Source: Aequorivita sp. (GTDB taxonomy: Bacteria; Bacteroidota; Bacteroidia; Flavobacteriales; Flavobacteriaceae). From it: DNA of 51,109 nt. Location: positions 1-51,109 of the forward strand of contig JAPKFY010000008.1 of NCBI GenBank assembly GCA_026646335.1, in the 5' to 3' direction. The number at the start of each line of letters is the position of its first letter. Within the stretch, counting starts at the first letter, position 1. Under the pieces are notes generated by a model. The model was not told the DNA's origin, ran no database searches, and worked only from the letters and a program-made list of their open reading frames with translations. Shown in pieces: positions 6,967 through 14,493 of this stretch. The translations under genes were made by a program, and so were the position numbers.

Positions 6967-9147
6967 ATGAAAAAGTTATTGATTTCCGCAGTTTTAACTT
7001 CACTATTTATATCTGTTGCTGCACAGGAAAAAACACAGGATTCCACAAAGGTTGAAACTTTAGACGAGGTTTTGGTACAAGCCGTTCGCGTATCGGCAGA
7101 CTCGCCAATTACCCATTCAAACCTAGATAAAGAAGAACTTGAGAAGCGCAATCTTGGGCAGGATATTCCTTATATGCTCAATTATTTGCCTTCTGTTGTC
7201 ACTACCAGTGATGCTGGCGCGGGTGTGGGCTATACCTATATTCGTGTGCGCGGCAGTGATGCTTCGCGGGTAAATGTTACCCTCAATGGTATTCCTTATA
7301 ACGATTCCGAAAGTCAAGGAACTTTTTGGGTGAATTTGCCTGATTTTACTTCCTCGGTTCAAAGTTTGCAATTACAGCGCGGTGTGGGAACTTCTACAAA
7401 TGGTTCCGGAGCTTTTGGCGCGAGCTTGAACTTGTTGAGCGATGCTGTTTCAAATGAAGCCAATGGCGAAATTTCGAATTCCTTCGGAAGTTATAACACA
7501 CACAAGCACAATATCAAGTTCAGCACTGGCTTGCTTTCCGAGCATTTTGAATTAGCGGGAAGGTTGTCTACCATTCAATCTGATGGGTACATTGACAGGG
7601 CCAGTTCAGACTTGAAATCATATTTTTTACAAGGGGCGTTTGTTGATAGAAACACATTGATAAAAGCACTCGCTTTTGGAGGAAGAGAAGAAACATACCA
7701 GTCGTGGAACGGTTTGGAAGATCCTGAAAAACTTGAAAATGACAGATCCTACAACACCGCTGGAATGTACACCGATGAAGACGGAAACATTCAGTTTTAC
7801 GATAAAGAAGTAGATAATTATGCGCAGGATCACTATCAATTGCTTTGGAACCAGCGTTTCGATAACAATTGGAGCACGAACGTTTCTTTCAATTACACAA
7901 AAGGAAAGGGTTATTTTGAACAGTACAAAGAAGATGAAGATTTTGAAACTTATGGTTTTGAACCGATTGAAATTGGAGGTGATACAATAAATACGACCGA
8001 CTTAATCCGCCGCCGTTGGTTGGACAATGATTTTTATGCAGCCAATATTAACGTAAATTACAAAAACAATAAAATAGATTTCACGGGTGGAGCATTTTAT
8101 AGCTACTATTCGGGCGACCATTTTGGAGAAGTAATTTGGGCGCGCTACGCCAGTGATTCTGAAATCCGAGATCGTTATTACGACAGTAATGGGGCAAAAA
8201 GTGAATTCACGGTTTTTTCAAAAGCCACCTACAAAATTGATGACCAATGGAGTGCTTTTGGGGATTTGCAGGGTAGGTTTTTGAATTATAAAACTTCAGG
8301 GATTACTTCAGATTTGGTTGAAATGATTTATGACGAAGACTATTCGTTTTTTAATCCAAAAGCTGGCTTGACTTATAAATTGAATGCTGTAAATCAGTTT
8401 TATTTTTCCTACGGAAAAGCACATCGCGAACCTTCCCGAAATGATTACGAACAGGGAATAATTACTCCGGAAAAGTTGGACGATTTTGAACTTGGCTGGC
8501 GTTTCGCTTCTGAAAAAACAAAAGTGAATACGAATGTTTTTTATATGAATTACAAAGATCAATTGGTGCTTTCCGGCGAATTGAATGACGTTGGCGCAGG
8601 TCTGCGAACCAGCAGCGGGAAAAGCTATCGTTTAGGTTTGGAAGTGGATGCCGAAATACAGCTTTTGAAAAACTTGAGAACCTTGCCGAATATCGCTTTG
8701 AGTACCAATAAAAATGTAGATTTTGTTAGCTCTCGCAATGGTGAATTAGTGAATCTTGGCAACACAAACATTTCGTTTTCACCTTCAGTAGTTGCGGCAA
8801 ATATGCTGGAATATTCGCCAATCCAGAAATTGCAAATCGGGTTTTTGTCAAAATTTGTGGGAGAACAGTATATGGGAAATATTGATAGTGAAGCTTCAAA
8901 GTTAGATAGTTACTTCATAAATGATTTTAATATTGTTTACACTTTGGACGAACTTCCGTGGATAAAAGAAGTGGTTTTCTCGGCCTTGGTGAACAATATA
9001 TTCAACGTGAAATATATTTCCAACGGCTATTTTTATACGTACGATGATGACTTCAGCAATCCGGGAACGGTTACTACTGTTGAAGGTGCTGGGTATTATC
9101 CACAGGCGACGATTAATTTTTTGGTTGGGGCTACGGTGAAGTTTTAG
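6967..9147 (+). CDS. TonB-dependent outer-membrane receptor, predicted thiamine or precursor uptake
   Basis: The 726-residue protein has a signal peptide (about 1-20, ending SVAAQ), a short linker with a TonB-box-like segment (ETLDEVLVQAVRV), a plug domain (about 50-155, containing IRVRGSDASRVNVTLNGIPYND) and a long C-terminal beta barrel ending in an aromatic strand (NFLVGATVKF). It lacks the N-terminal carboxypeptidase-like domain of SusC proteins. Family features show an active outer-membrane transporter. The substrate is inferred from the TPP riboswitch directly upstream, since TPP-controlled TonB receptors are predicted thiamine transporters in Bacteroidota. No inner-membrane thiamine permease or thi gene is adjacent. 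Confidence 0.9.
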   Translation: MKKLLISAVLTSLFISVAAQEKTQDSTKVETLDEVLVQAVRVSADSPITHSNLDKEELEKRNLGQDIPYMLNYLPSVVTTSDAGAGVGYTYIRVRGSDASRVNVTLNGIPYNDSESQGTFWVNLPDFTSSVQSLQLQRGVGTSTNGSGAFGASLNLLSDAVSNEANGEISNSFGSYNTHKHNIKFSTGLLSEHFELAGRLSTIQSDGYIDRASSDLKSYFLQGAFVDRNTLIKALAFGGREETYQSWNGLEDPEKLENDRSYNTAGMYTDEDGNIQFYDKEVDNYAQDHYQLLWNQRFDNNWSTNVSFNYTKGKGYFEQYKEDEDFETYGFEPIEIGGDTINTTDLIRRRWLDNDFYAANINVNYKNNKIDFTGGAFYSYYSGDHFGEVIWARYASDSEIRDRYYDSNGAKSEFTVFSKATYKIDDQWSAFGDLQGRFLNYKTSGITSDLVEMIYDEDYSFFNPKAGLTYKLNAVNQFYFSYGKAHREPSRNDYEQGIITPEKLDDFELGWRFASEKTKVNTNVFYMNYKDQLVLSGELNDVGAGLRTSSGKSYRLGLEVDAEIQLLKNLRTLPNIALSTNKNVDFVSSRNGELVNLGNTNISFSPSVVAANMLEYSPIQKLQIGFLSKFVGEQYMGNIDSEASKLDSYFINDFNIVYTLDELPWIKEVVFSALVNNIFNVKYISNGYFYTYDDDFSNPGTVTTVEGAGYYPQATINFLVGATVKF

Positions 9148-9253
9148 ATGCTGTTATTTCGGCTCCAGCCTGTCCTGTGCTTGACGATTGGCTCAATGGC
9201 CAAAATGGTTGCTGGGCCCTTAGACTGTGTTCAGGATAAACTCCGCCGAAGCA

Positions 9254-9691
9254 CTAATTGCTTATAATAATATTATTCCCATTGCGCTCGGCGCGGTATG
9301 ATTGCATCGGGTATTTGGTGTCAGGGGCAGAAGTATGCCTTCCAAAATTTATGAGATTGTATTCATTGTCATCATTTGGGCAGGGACAACTTGCAATTGG
9401 TCCATTAATTTCCATTCTGGAACAGCTGCTGGGAAGATGGTTTGGATCAGTTAAATCATAGGCGAAATATTGCGTATCACTTACGCAAATTACCACGATA
9501 CCTTTGATGCCTTGGGAAGTTATTACGGTATTTCCCGGAAACTTCAATGGGTTGTATTCGGGCAAATTTAAGTTCAAATTCAAACTTACAACGGGATCTG
9601 ATAAATAAGGATTGCGCTCTTGCTTATCGTCATTTTTTGAACACGATAATGTTATAAAAACAATTAAAAGGAAGAAGATTTTATTTTTCAT
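9254..9691 (-). CDS. Lipoprotein with a degenerate Rieske-like domain
   Basis: This 145-residue protein starts with a lipoprotein signal (lipobox TLSC, Cys17), followed by the charged linker SKNDDKQ. Residues about 50-143 look like a Rieske [2Fe-2S] fold: an AYDLTDPNH segment (80-85) where Rieske proteins have CPH, and SCPCPND (101-107) where they have a CxxH box followed by Gly. C102 and C104 remain, but the first ligand Cys and the second His are replaced. It probably keeps the fold but no canonical cluster, or uses its Cys residues otherwise. It sits alone between the TonB receptor and greA. The Rieske relation is inferred by eye. Confidence 0.55.
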   Translation of the reverse strand: MKNKIFFLLIVFITLSCSKNDDKQERNPYLSDPVVSLNLNLNLPEYNPLKFPGNTVITSQGIKGIVVICVSDTQYFAYDLTDPNHLPSSCSRMEINGPIASCPCPNDDNEYNLINFGRHTSAPDTKYPMQSYRAERNGNNIIISN

Positions 9692-9750
9692 TAAAACAAT
9701 TAAATTAAGGGTCGAAATTACAACAAATTACGCAACAAGTAAATTTTTAG

Positions 9751-9758
9751 TATATTTG
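9751..9758 (+). promoter_or_regulatory. Putative greA -7 promoter element (TATATTTG)
   Basis: An exact TAnnTTTG lies 119 bases before the greA start. Transcription from here would produce a leader of about 115 bases with three hairpins. Confidence 0.6.
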
Positions 9759-9766
9759 TTAAACAC

Positions 9767-9862
9767 AATCCCGTCACCGTATGGGATTTTTTCAATTTAT
9801 TAAAGGAGTCCCGCCACGAGTCGGGATTTTATTATATTAAAGAATACGTATGTTCTGCATAC
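9767..9862 (+). promoter_or_regulatory. greA leader with tandem terminator-like hairpins
   Basis: Hairpin 1 (9767-9788) is AATCCCGT/ATGGGATT around a six-base loop and runs into a T tract. Hairpin 2 (about 9809-9830) is AGTCCCG/CGGGATT and runs into a weaker T-rich stretch. Hairpin 3 (9848-9862) is GTATG/CATAC around TTCTG. The first two resemble each other and could attenuate greA transcription, releasing short leader RNAs. Confidence 0.5.
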
Positions 9863-9877
9863 ACAAACGATGAAGTT

Positions 9878-10354
9878 ATGAGTAAAGTATCTTATTACAC
9901 CGCCGAAGGATTAAAAAAATTAAGGGACGAAGTGGACCAACTGCGTGATGTGGAGCGCCCAAAAGCGTCCAATGCTATTGCCGAGGCCCGCGATAAGGGC
10001 GATTTGAGCGAAAATGCCGAATATGACGCAGCCAAAGAAGCACAAGGAATGCTCGAGATGCGAATTGCAAAAATGGAAGAAATTCTAGCCAACGCACGTT
10101 TGATAGATGAATCGCAATTGGATTTGAGTAAAGTTTTGGTGCACTCAACCGTAAAAATTAAAAATCAAAACAACGGAATGGAAATGACTTATAAATTGGT
10201 GGCGCAAAGCGAAGCCGACCTTAAAACCGGAAAAATTTCCGTAGATTCTCCAATCGGAAAAGGATTGTTGGGCAAGCAAAAAGGCGAAATAGCCGAAATA
10301 CAAGTACCCAATGGTGTGCTTAAGTTCGAAATATTGAAAATTTCAAGAGATTAA
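9878..10354 (+). CDS. greA: Transcription elongation factor GreA
   Basis: The 158-residue length and two-domain layout are typical of GreA. The N-terminal coiled coil (about 1-75) carries the tip motif DKGDLSENAEYDAAKE, with the acidic residues that reach the RNA polymerase active site and stimulate cleavage of backtracked RNA. The C-terminal globular FKBP-like domain includes SPIGKGLLGKQKGE. The next gene (HIT protein) starts two bases after the stop, so they form an operon. The long hairpin-rich leader suggests that greA expression is set by terminator read-through. Confidence 0.96.
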   Translation: MSKVSYYTAEGLKKLRDEVDQLRDVERPKASNAIAEARDKGDLSENAEYDAAKEAQGMLEMRIAKMEEILANARLIDESQLDLSKVLVHSTVKIKNQNNGMEMTYKLVAQSEADLKTGKISVDSPIGKGLLGKQKGEIAEIQVPNGVLKFEILKISRD

Positions 10355-10356
10355 AT

Positions 10357-10752
10357 ATGGCATCAATTTTCACACAAATAATCGAGGGGGAAATTCCTTG
10401 TTACAAAATTGCCGAAGACGATAATTTTATTGCATTTTTGGACGTAAACCCAAATTCAAAAGGGCATACGCTCTGTGTGCCAAAAGAAGAAATCGATAAG
10501 ATTTTTGATATGGGGGAACACATGTACTTACAATTGATGCAATTTTCCCGAAAAGTTGCCCGAGCCATTGAAAAAACCGTTCCCTGCAAACGTGTGGGAA
10601 TGGCCGTTGTGGGTTTGGAAGTGCCTCACGTTCATGTGCATCTTATTCCCTTGAATGAAATGGACGATATGCGTTTTACCAAAAAAGTAAAAATGACTTC
10701 AGAGGAATTTGAAGCTTTGGCAGAAGCGATTGCCGAAAAACTGAAACCTTAA
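10357..10752 (+). CDS. HIT family nucleotide hydrolase/transferase
   Basis: The 131-residue protein has the histidine-triad motif HVHVHLIP near residues 91-98 and the N-terminal signature FTQIIEGEIPCYKIAEDDNFIAFLD typical of Hint/HinT-like enzymes. Such proteins hydrolyse nucleoside phosphoramidates or related nucleotide conjugates in the cytoplasm. It follows greA with a two-base gap. Its stop codon overlaps the end of the convergent zinc-ribbon gene by four bases. Confidence 0.92.
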   Translation: MASIFTQIIEGEIPCYKIAEDDNFIAFLDVNPNSKGHTLCVPKEEIDKIFDMGEHMYLQLMQFSRKVARAIEKTVPCKRVGMAVVGLEVPHVHVHLIPLNEMDDMRFTKKVKMTSEEFEALAEAIAEKLKP

Positions 10753-11093
10753 GTAGGAATCAAAACATAGACTACTGCAGCAACCAGAACGATTGCCGCC
10801 ATCACCGAAATATAGAATAGCGGTTTTACCTTTAAATATTGTTTATTGGTTTCCGCTATTTTTTTGTTGTAATCAAAAACGCGTTCAATGTCTTCGGTCC
10901 AGTTTACGGGGTAAATATTGTTTTTGCACGTATGGCAGTATAGTTTGTTTTCTATTTCTGTAGCTGGGTTTTTAATGAGTAGAGTTTCTTTTTCCTCTTG
11001 TGTAAAAGTAAATTCCAAGCCGTCTGTTCCAAAGCAGGTCGGGCAGTTGTTTTTTAAGCGGGCTGTATGCAGCGTATGGGTTTTATGTTTCAT
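10749..11093 (-). CDS. Zinc-ribbon protein with a C-terminal membrane anchor
   Basis: The 114-residue protein contains two CxxC pairs (CPTC at 18-21 and CHTC at 53-56) that would bind one zinc, then a short helical region, and one transmembrane helix at about 92-112 (FYISVMAAIVLVAAVVYVLI). It begins two bases after the stop of the upstream histidine kinase gene, so the two are probably co-transcribed. A role beside the kinase is possible but inferred only from position. Confidence 0.6.
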   Translation of the reverse strand: MKHKTHTLHTARLKNNCPTCFGTDGLEFTFTQEEKETLLIKNPATEIENKLYCHTCKNNIYPVNWTEDIERVFDYNKKIAETNKQYLKVKPLFYISVMAAIVLVAAVVYVLIPT

Positions 11094-11095
11094 TG

Positions 11096-12271
11096 TTAAC
11101 TTTCTGTCTTTAGTGCTATTTCCATAGTAGTACCTTGGTTTGGGACGCTTTTTAAAACACGGATTTTCCCGTTGTGGTATTCCTCAATAATACGCTTTGC
11201 AAGTGAAAGTCCCAAGCCCCAACCTCGTTTTTTGGTAGTGTAACCTGGCGTAAAAATTCTTCTATATTCACTCTTTGTAAGTCCTTTTCCTGTATCGGTA
11301 ATTAGAATTAACGCATATTTTGAGTTCTTTTCTATGGAAATGGTTATGGTTCCTTTTCCTTTCATAGCATCTATACCATTTTTTACTAAATTCTCAATAG
11401 TCCAACTGAAAAGCTGTGGGTTCATTTCAACATAAATGGGGTTTTCTGGGATATTGAGGTTGAAATTTATAAGTTTTGAAGTGCGCTTTTGTAAATACTG
11501 AAAAGTGGCTTTTGTTTCTTCAACCAAATCGTGTTGTTCTAGTTTTGGCACCGAACCAATTTTTGAAAAACGGTCTGTGATAGTCTCCAAACGGGAAATG
11601 TCTTTTTCAATTTCTGCGATGTATTCCGGATTTACATTTTCACTTTTTAAAATTTCGGTCCAGCCCACCAAAGAAGAAAGCGGGGTGCCTATTTGATGTG
11701 CCGTTTCCTTCGCCATTCCAGCCCATAGCCTGTTCTGTTCAGCAGATTTGGAGGTTTTGTAGAATAGATAAACTGCTAAAATGAAAAGGAAAATTATCAA
11801 GATAAGCGCCGCGGGATAATATTTCAGTTTGTTAATCAAGGGTGAATTCCCGAAATAAATAATAGAAAGTACCTCATCCTTATACTTCACTTCAATAGGA
11901 TTGTATTCTGAGGAAAATTGCTTTATTAATTTCTGTTTTTTCTCAATTGTATTTACCTCAGTTGAATCAATATTTCGGTCTGTATATGATTTCTCTTTTA
12001 GTGTGTAAAGAATCATAGGAGTTGTGCTGTTGCTTTGTATAACGGCAAGTGCAGTTTCGCTTACAGCATTAACTTTACTATTTTCATCCGTTCCCACCTC
12101 TAAAAAACTTTGTGCCATTTCTTGTTGCGCAATTGCCCATATCTCCATTTTGGCACGTTCGTTTTCCTTCAATTGATTGAAGAAGATATACGTATTCCAC
12201 AGAATAAGACTGATAACAATAATAGAAGCCAAAATAAAACCCCAACGGGAGAGTGATTTGTTGCGCAGCAT
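11096..12271 (-). CDS. Membrane sensor histidine kinase
   Basis: This 391-residue kinase has transmembrane helices at about 11-31 and 151-171 flanking a ~120-residue periplasmic sensor. The dimerisation region carries the phospho-acceptor H192 in the variant motif AKETAHQIGTPLSSL, typical of a Bacteroidota subgroup. The HATPase region has an N-box (NLVKNGIDAM), DTGKGL and GWGLGLSLAKRI. No response regulator is adjacent, so it is an orphan kinase here. It shares an operon with the zinc-ribbon gene downstream. Confidence 0.9.
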   Translation of the reverse strand: MLRNKSLSRWGFILASIIVISLILWNTYIFFNQLKENERAKMEIWAIAQQEMAQSFLEVGTDENSKVNAVSETALAVIQSNSTTPMILYTLKEKSYTDRNIDSTEVNTIEKKQKLIKQFSSEYNPIEVKYKDEVLSIIYFGNSPLINKLKYYPAALILIIFLFILAVYLFYKTSKSAEQNRLWAGMAKETAHQIGTPLSSLVGWTEILKSENVNPEYIAEIEKDISRLETITDRFSKIGSVPKLEQHDLVEETKATFQYLQKRTSKLINFNLNIPENPIYVEMNPQLFSWTIENLVKNGIDAMKGKGTITISIEKNSKYALILITDTGKGLTKSEYRRIFTPGYTTKKRGWGLGLSLAKRIIEEYHNGKIRVLKSVPNQGTTMEIALKTES

Positions 12272-12355
12272 AAAGAATCTTTTTCCAGTTTAAATATAAA
12301 GCAAATATGTTGATATTATTGTACAATCAAGTTTTTACAAGCTATAATCTTTGGG

Positions 12356-12363
12356 TACATTTG
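12356..12363 (+). promoter_or_regulatory. Putative -7 element (TACATTTG), leaderless promoter
   Basis: An exact TAnnTTTG ends six bases before the chosen ATG at 12370, so transcription would begin at or very near the start codon of the flavin reductase gene. This also supports ATG 12370 over the upstream ATG at 12307. Confidence 0.55.
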
Positions 12364-12369
12364 CAAGTA

Positions 12370-13245
12370 ATGATTTCTATTGAACCACACGAATTATCCA
12401 CCGCAAAACTGCACGCATACCTTTTGGGGGCCGTGTCGCCAAGGCCTATATGCTTTGCAAGTACCGTGGACAGCGAAGGAAACGTAAATCTTTCGCCATT
12501 TAGCTTTTTTAATGTGTTTAGCGCAAAACCGCCAATCTTGGTGTTTTCACCAGCGCGTCGCGGTCGCGACAACACCACGAAGCACACTTACGAAAACGTT
12601 TTGCAAGTGCCCGAAGTGGCAATAAACATTGTAAGTTATTCAATGGTGCAACAAGTATCACTTTCTTCTACCGAATATGCAAAAGGCGTAAACGAATTTA
12701 CAAAAGCAGGTTTTACAGAAATCCCTTCCGAATTAATAAAACCACCGCGCGTGGCCGAGGCTCCTGTGCAGCTGGAATGTAGAGTGAACGATGTTATTGC
12801 ACTCGGAAAAGAAGGGGGCGCAGGCAATTTAGTGATTTGTGAAGTGTTAAAACTTCATATAAAAGAAGAAATTTTAGGTGAAGACGGCAACATTGATCCT
12901 TTTAAAATTGACACGGTTTCCAGACTTGGCGGCAATTGGTACAGCCGCGCAAAATCCGGTCTTTTTGAAGTGCCAAAACCGTTGACAACACTTGGAATGG
13001 GTATAGATATGCTTCCCGAAGAAATTCGCAAGAGTAAGGTGTTGACAGGAAATGATTTGGGGATGTTGGGCAACGTAGAAAATTTTCCAAATTCAGAAGA
13101 AATTAATACCTTTATAAATGCTTCGGAAGAACTAAAAAGAATAATGGCTTCAAACGATAATGAAGCAATTCATAAAAAAGCAAAAGAATTTCTTCACGAA
13201 GGAAAAGTTGAAGATGCTTGGAAAGTTTTGCTAGGTAAAAAATAG
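12370..13245 (+). CDS. Flavin reductase-like FMN-binding protein
   Basis: The 291-residue protein, started at MISIEPHELS, has an FMN-binding split-barrel domain with the signature AVSPRPICFASTVDSEGNVNLSPFSFFN near the N-terminus and RRGRDNTTKHT nearby. The family transfers electrons between NAD(P)H and flavin or serves as the flavoprotein of oxygenases; the partner is not encoded next to it. The C-terminal ~60 residues are helical and charged, beyond the minimal domain. The longer reading frame from 12307 is rejected because the promoter lies inside it. Confidence 0.85.
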   Translation: MISIEPHELSTAKLHAYLLGAVSPRPICFASTVDSEGNVNLSPFSFFNVFSAKPPILVFSPARRGRDNTTKHTYENVLQVPEVAINIVSYSMVQQVSLSSTEYAKGVNEFTKAGFTEIPSELIKPPRVAEAPVQLECRVNDVIALGKEGGAGNLVICEVLKLHIKEEILGEDGNIDPFKIDTVSRLGGNWYSRAKSGLFEVPKPLTTLGMGIDMLPEEIRKSKVLTGNDLGMLGNVENFPNSEEINTFINASEELKRIMASNDNEAIHKKAKEFLHEGKVEDAWKVLLGKK

Positions 13246-13290
13246 CATCCAAAGAATAGAAAATAACAATAAAGAATAAACAATAAAACG

Positions 13291-13668
13291 ATGGAACTAC
13301 AAGGAAAAATTAAGATGATAGATGAAACCAAAACCTACGGCAACAATGGGTTTAGGAAACGCGAGCTGGTAATTACTACTGAAGAACAATATCCACAACA
13401 TATTTTGATTGAATTTGTACAGGACAAAACAGATTTGCTGAACAATTATAAAGTAGGGCAGGACGTGAAAGTGAGCATCAACGTTCGCGGTCGCGAGTGG
13501 GTAAACCCGCAAGGCGAAACTAAATATTTCAATTCCATAACTGGATGGCGCATCGAGAATATATCGCAAGCAACGGGAAGTGCCGATATGCCACCAATGC
13601 CTCCAGCTGAAGCCTTTGAGCCTGCTAATGACTTTAACGAAGAGGAACACGACGACCTTCCCTTTTAA
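13291..13668 (+). CDS. DUF3127 protein with an SSB-like acidic C-terminal tip
   Basis: The 125-residue protein matches DUF3127, predicted to form an OB-like beta barrel (KIKMIDETKTYGNNGFRKRELVITTEEQYPQ split across strands, then VSINVRGREW). After residue about 98 there is a Pro-rich, disordered linker and a terminal sequence NEEEHDDLPF. That ending closely resembles the acidic tip of single-strand DNA-binding proteins (DDDIPF type), which docks many DNA repair enzymes. It is followed by a strong terminator. The fold assignment is established for the family only as a prediction; the tip comparison is my reading. Confidence 0.75.
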   Translation: MELQGKIKMIDETKTYGNNGFRKRELVITTEEQYPQHILIEFVQDKTDLLNNYKVGQDVKVSINVRGREWVNPQGETKYFNSITGWRIENISQATGSADMPPMPPAEAFEPANDFNEEEHDDLPF

Positions 13669-13707
13669 TTAAGGGATTATTGCCATAATTTTATGGACTA
13701 ATAAATG

Positions 13708-13739
13708 AACCCCAGAAAGCCATGTTCTGGGGTTTTTTT
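13708..13739 (+). terminator. Intrinsic terminator after the DUF3127 gene
   Basis: A perfect 10-bp stem (AACCCCAGAA/TTCTGGGGTT) with a seven-base loop is followed by five further T residues. Confidence 0.92.
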
Positions 13740-13767
13740 ATGCGAAAAATTTTACCAATTTTGAGCA

Positions 13768-14406
13768 ATGCATTATTTAACTAAAACCCTTTGGTTTCCT
13801 AATCCTGAAGATGCAACAGCTGAAGGTTTGCTTGCCATTGGCGGCGAACTTTCAATGGAGCGCTTGCTGCTTGCCTACAATTCAGGAATTTTTCCGTGGT
13901 TTGAAGATGACGAGCCCATTCTTTGGTGGAACCCAGATCCGAGGATGGTGCTCTTTCCAGAAAAATTTAAGGTTTCCAAAAGTCTTCGGAAGACTTTAAA
14001 TAGCGGAAATTTTAAAATCACTTTCAACCAAAATTTTGCTGGGATCATAAAAAAGTGCGCCAATGTTTCGCGAAAAGGGCAAGCCGGAACGTGGATAACC
14101 TCAGAAATGCAGGAAGCCTATATTACATTGCACAACGCAGGCCACGCTGTTTCTATTGAGGTATGGGAAAACGATAAATTGGTTGGCGGACTCTATGGAA
14201 TAGACCTTCCTCAGAAAAAAGTGTTTTGTGGCGAGAGTATGTTCAGCTTGGTAAATGATGCTTCAAAAGTGGCGTTTTATTATCTTTCGGAATATGTAAA
14301 ATCTAAAAATTATAAGTTTATAGACTGCCAGATTTACAATGCCCATTTGGAGAGTTTGGGGGCGGAGGAGATTGATAGATCAATATTTTTGGCATTTCTT
14401 TCCTAA
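13768..14406 (+). CDS. aat: Leucyl/phenylalanyl-tRNA-protein transferase
   Basis: The 212-residue enzyme attaches Leu or Phe from aminoacyl-tRNA to N-terminal Arg or Lys of proteins, making them N-end-rule substrates for ClpS/ClpAP. Visible family motifs are EGLLAIGGELS, LAYNSGIFPWF, ILWWNPDPRMV and the acyl-CoA N-acyltransferase-like stretch VGGLYGIDLPQKKVFCGESMF split in the middle. The length is usual. No clp gene is in the window. It lies immediately after the DUF3127 terminator and has its own transcript. Confidence 0.95.
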   Translation: MHYLTKTLWFPNPEDATAEGLLAIGGELSMERLLLAYNSGIFPWFEDDEPILWWNPDPRMVLFPEKFKVSKSLRKTLNSGNFKITFNQNFAGIIKKCANVSRKGQAGTWITSEMQEAYITLHNAGHAVSIEVWENDKLVGGLYGIDLPQKKVFCGESMFSLVNDASKVAFYYLSEYVKSKNYKFIDCQIYNAHLESLGAEEIDRSIFLAFLS

Positions 14407-14493
14407 CTTTCTGCATGCTAAACTCTTTCACACAGCTATACAGCCAGAATAATAAAAAAACTTTATCTTCGTATTCCACAATCCGCTATTATT

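Noticed and set aside
12307-12369. N-terminal extension of the flavin reductase starting at 12307
   Set aside because: The extra 21 residues show no family similarity and contain the -7 promoter box; ATG 12370 begins the conserved sequence.
13252-13290. A-rich, roughly 7-nt periodic leader before the DUF3127 gene
   Set aside because: The pattern (AAGAATA, AACAATA) has a one-base slip and such A-rich leaders are common before Bacteroidota start codons, so it was not counted among the heptamer arrays.
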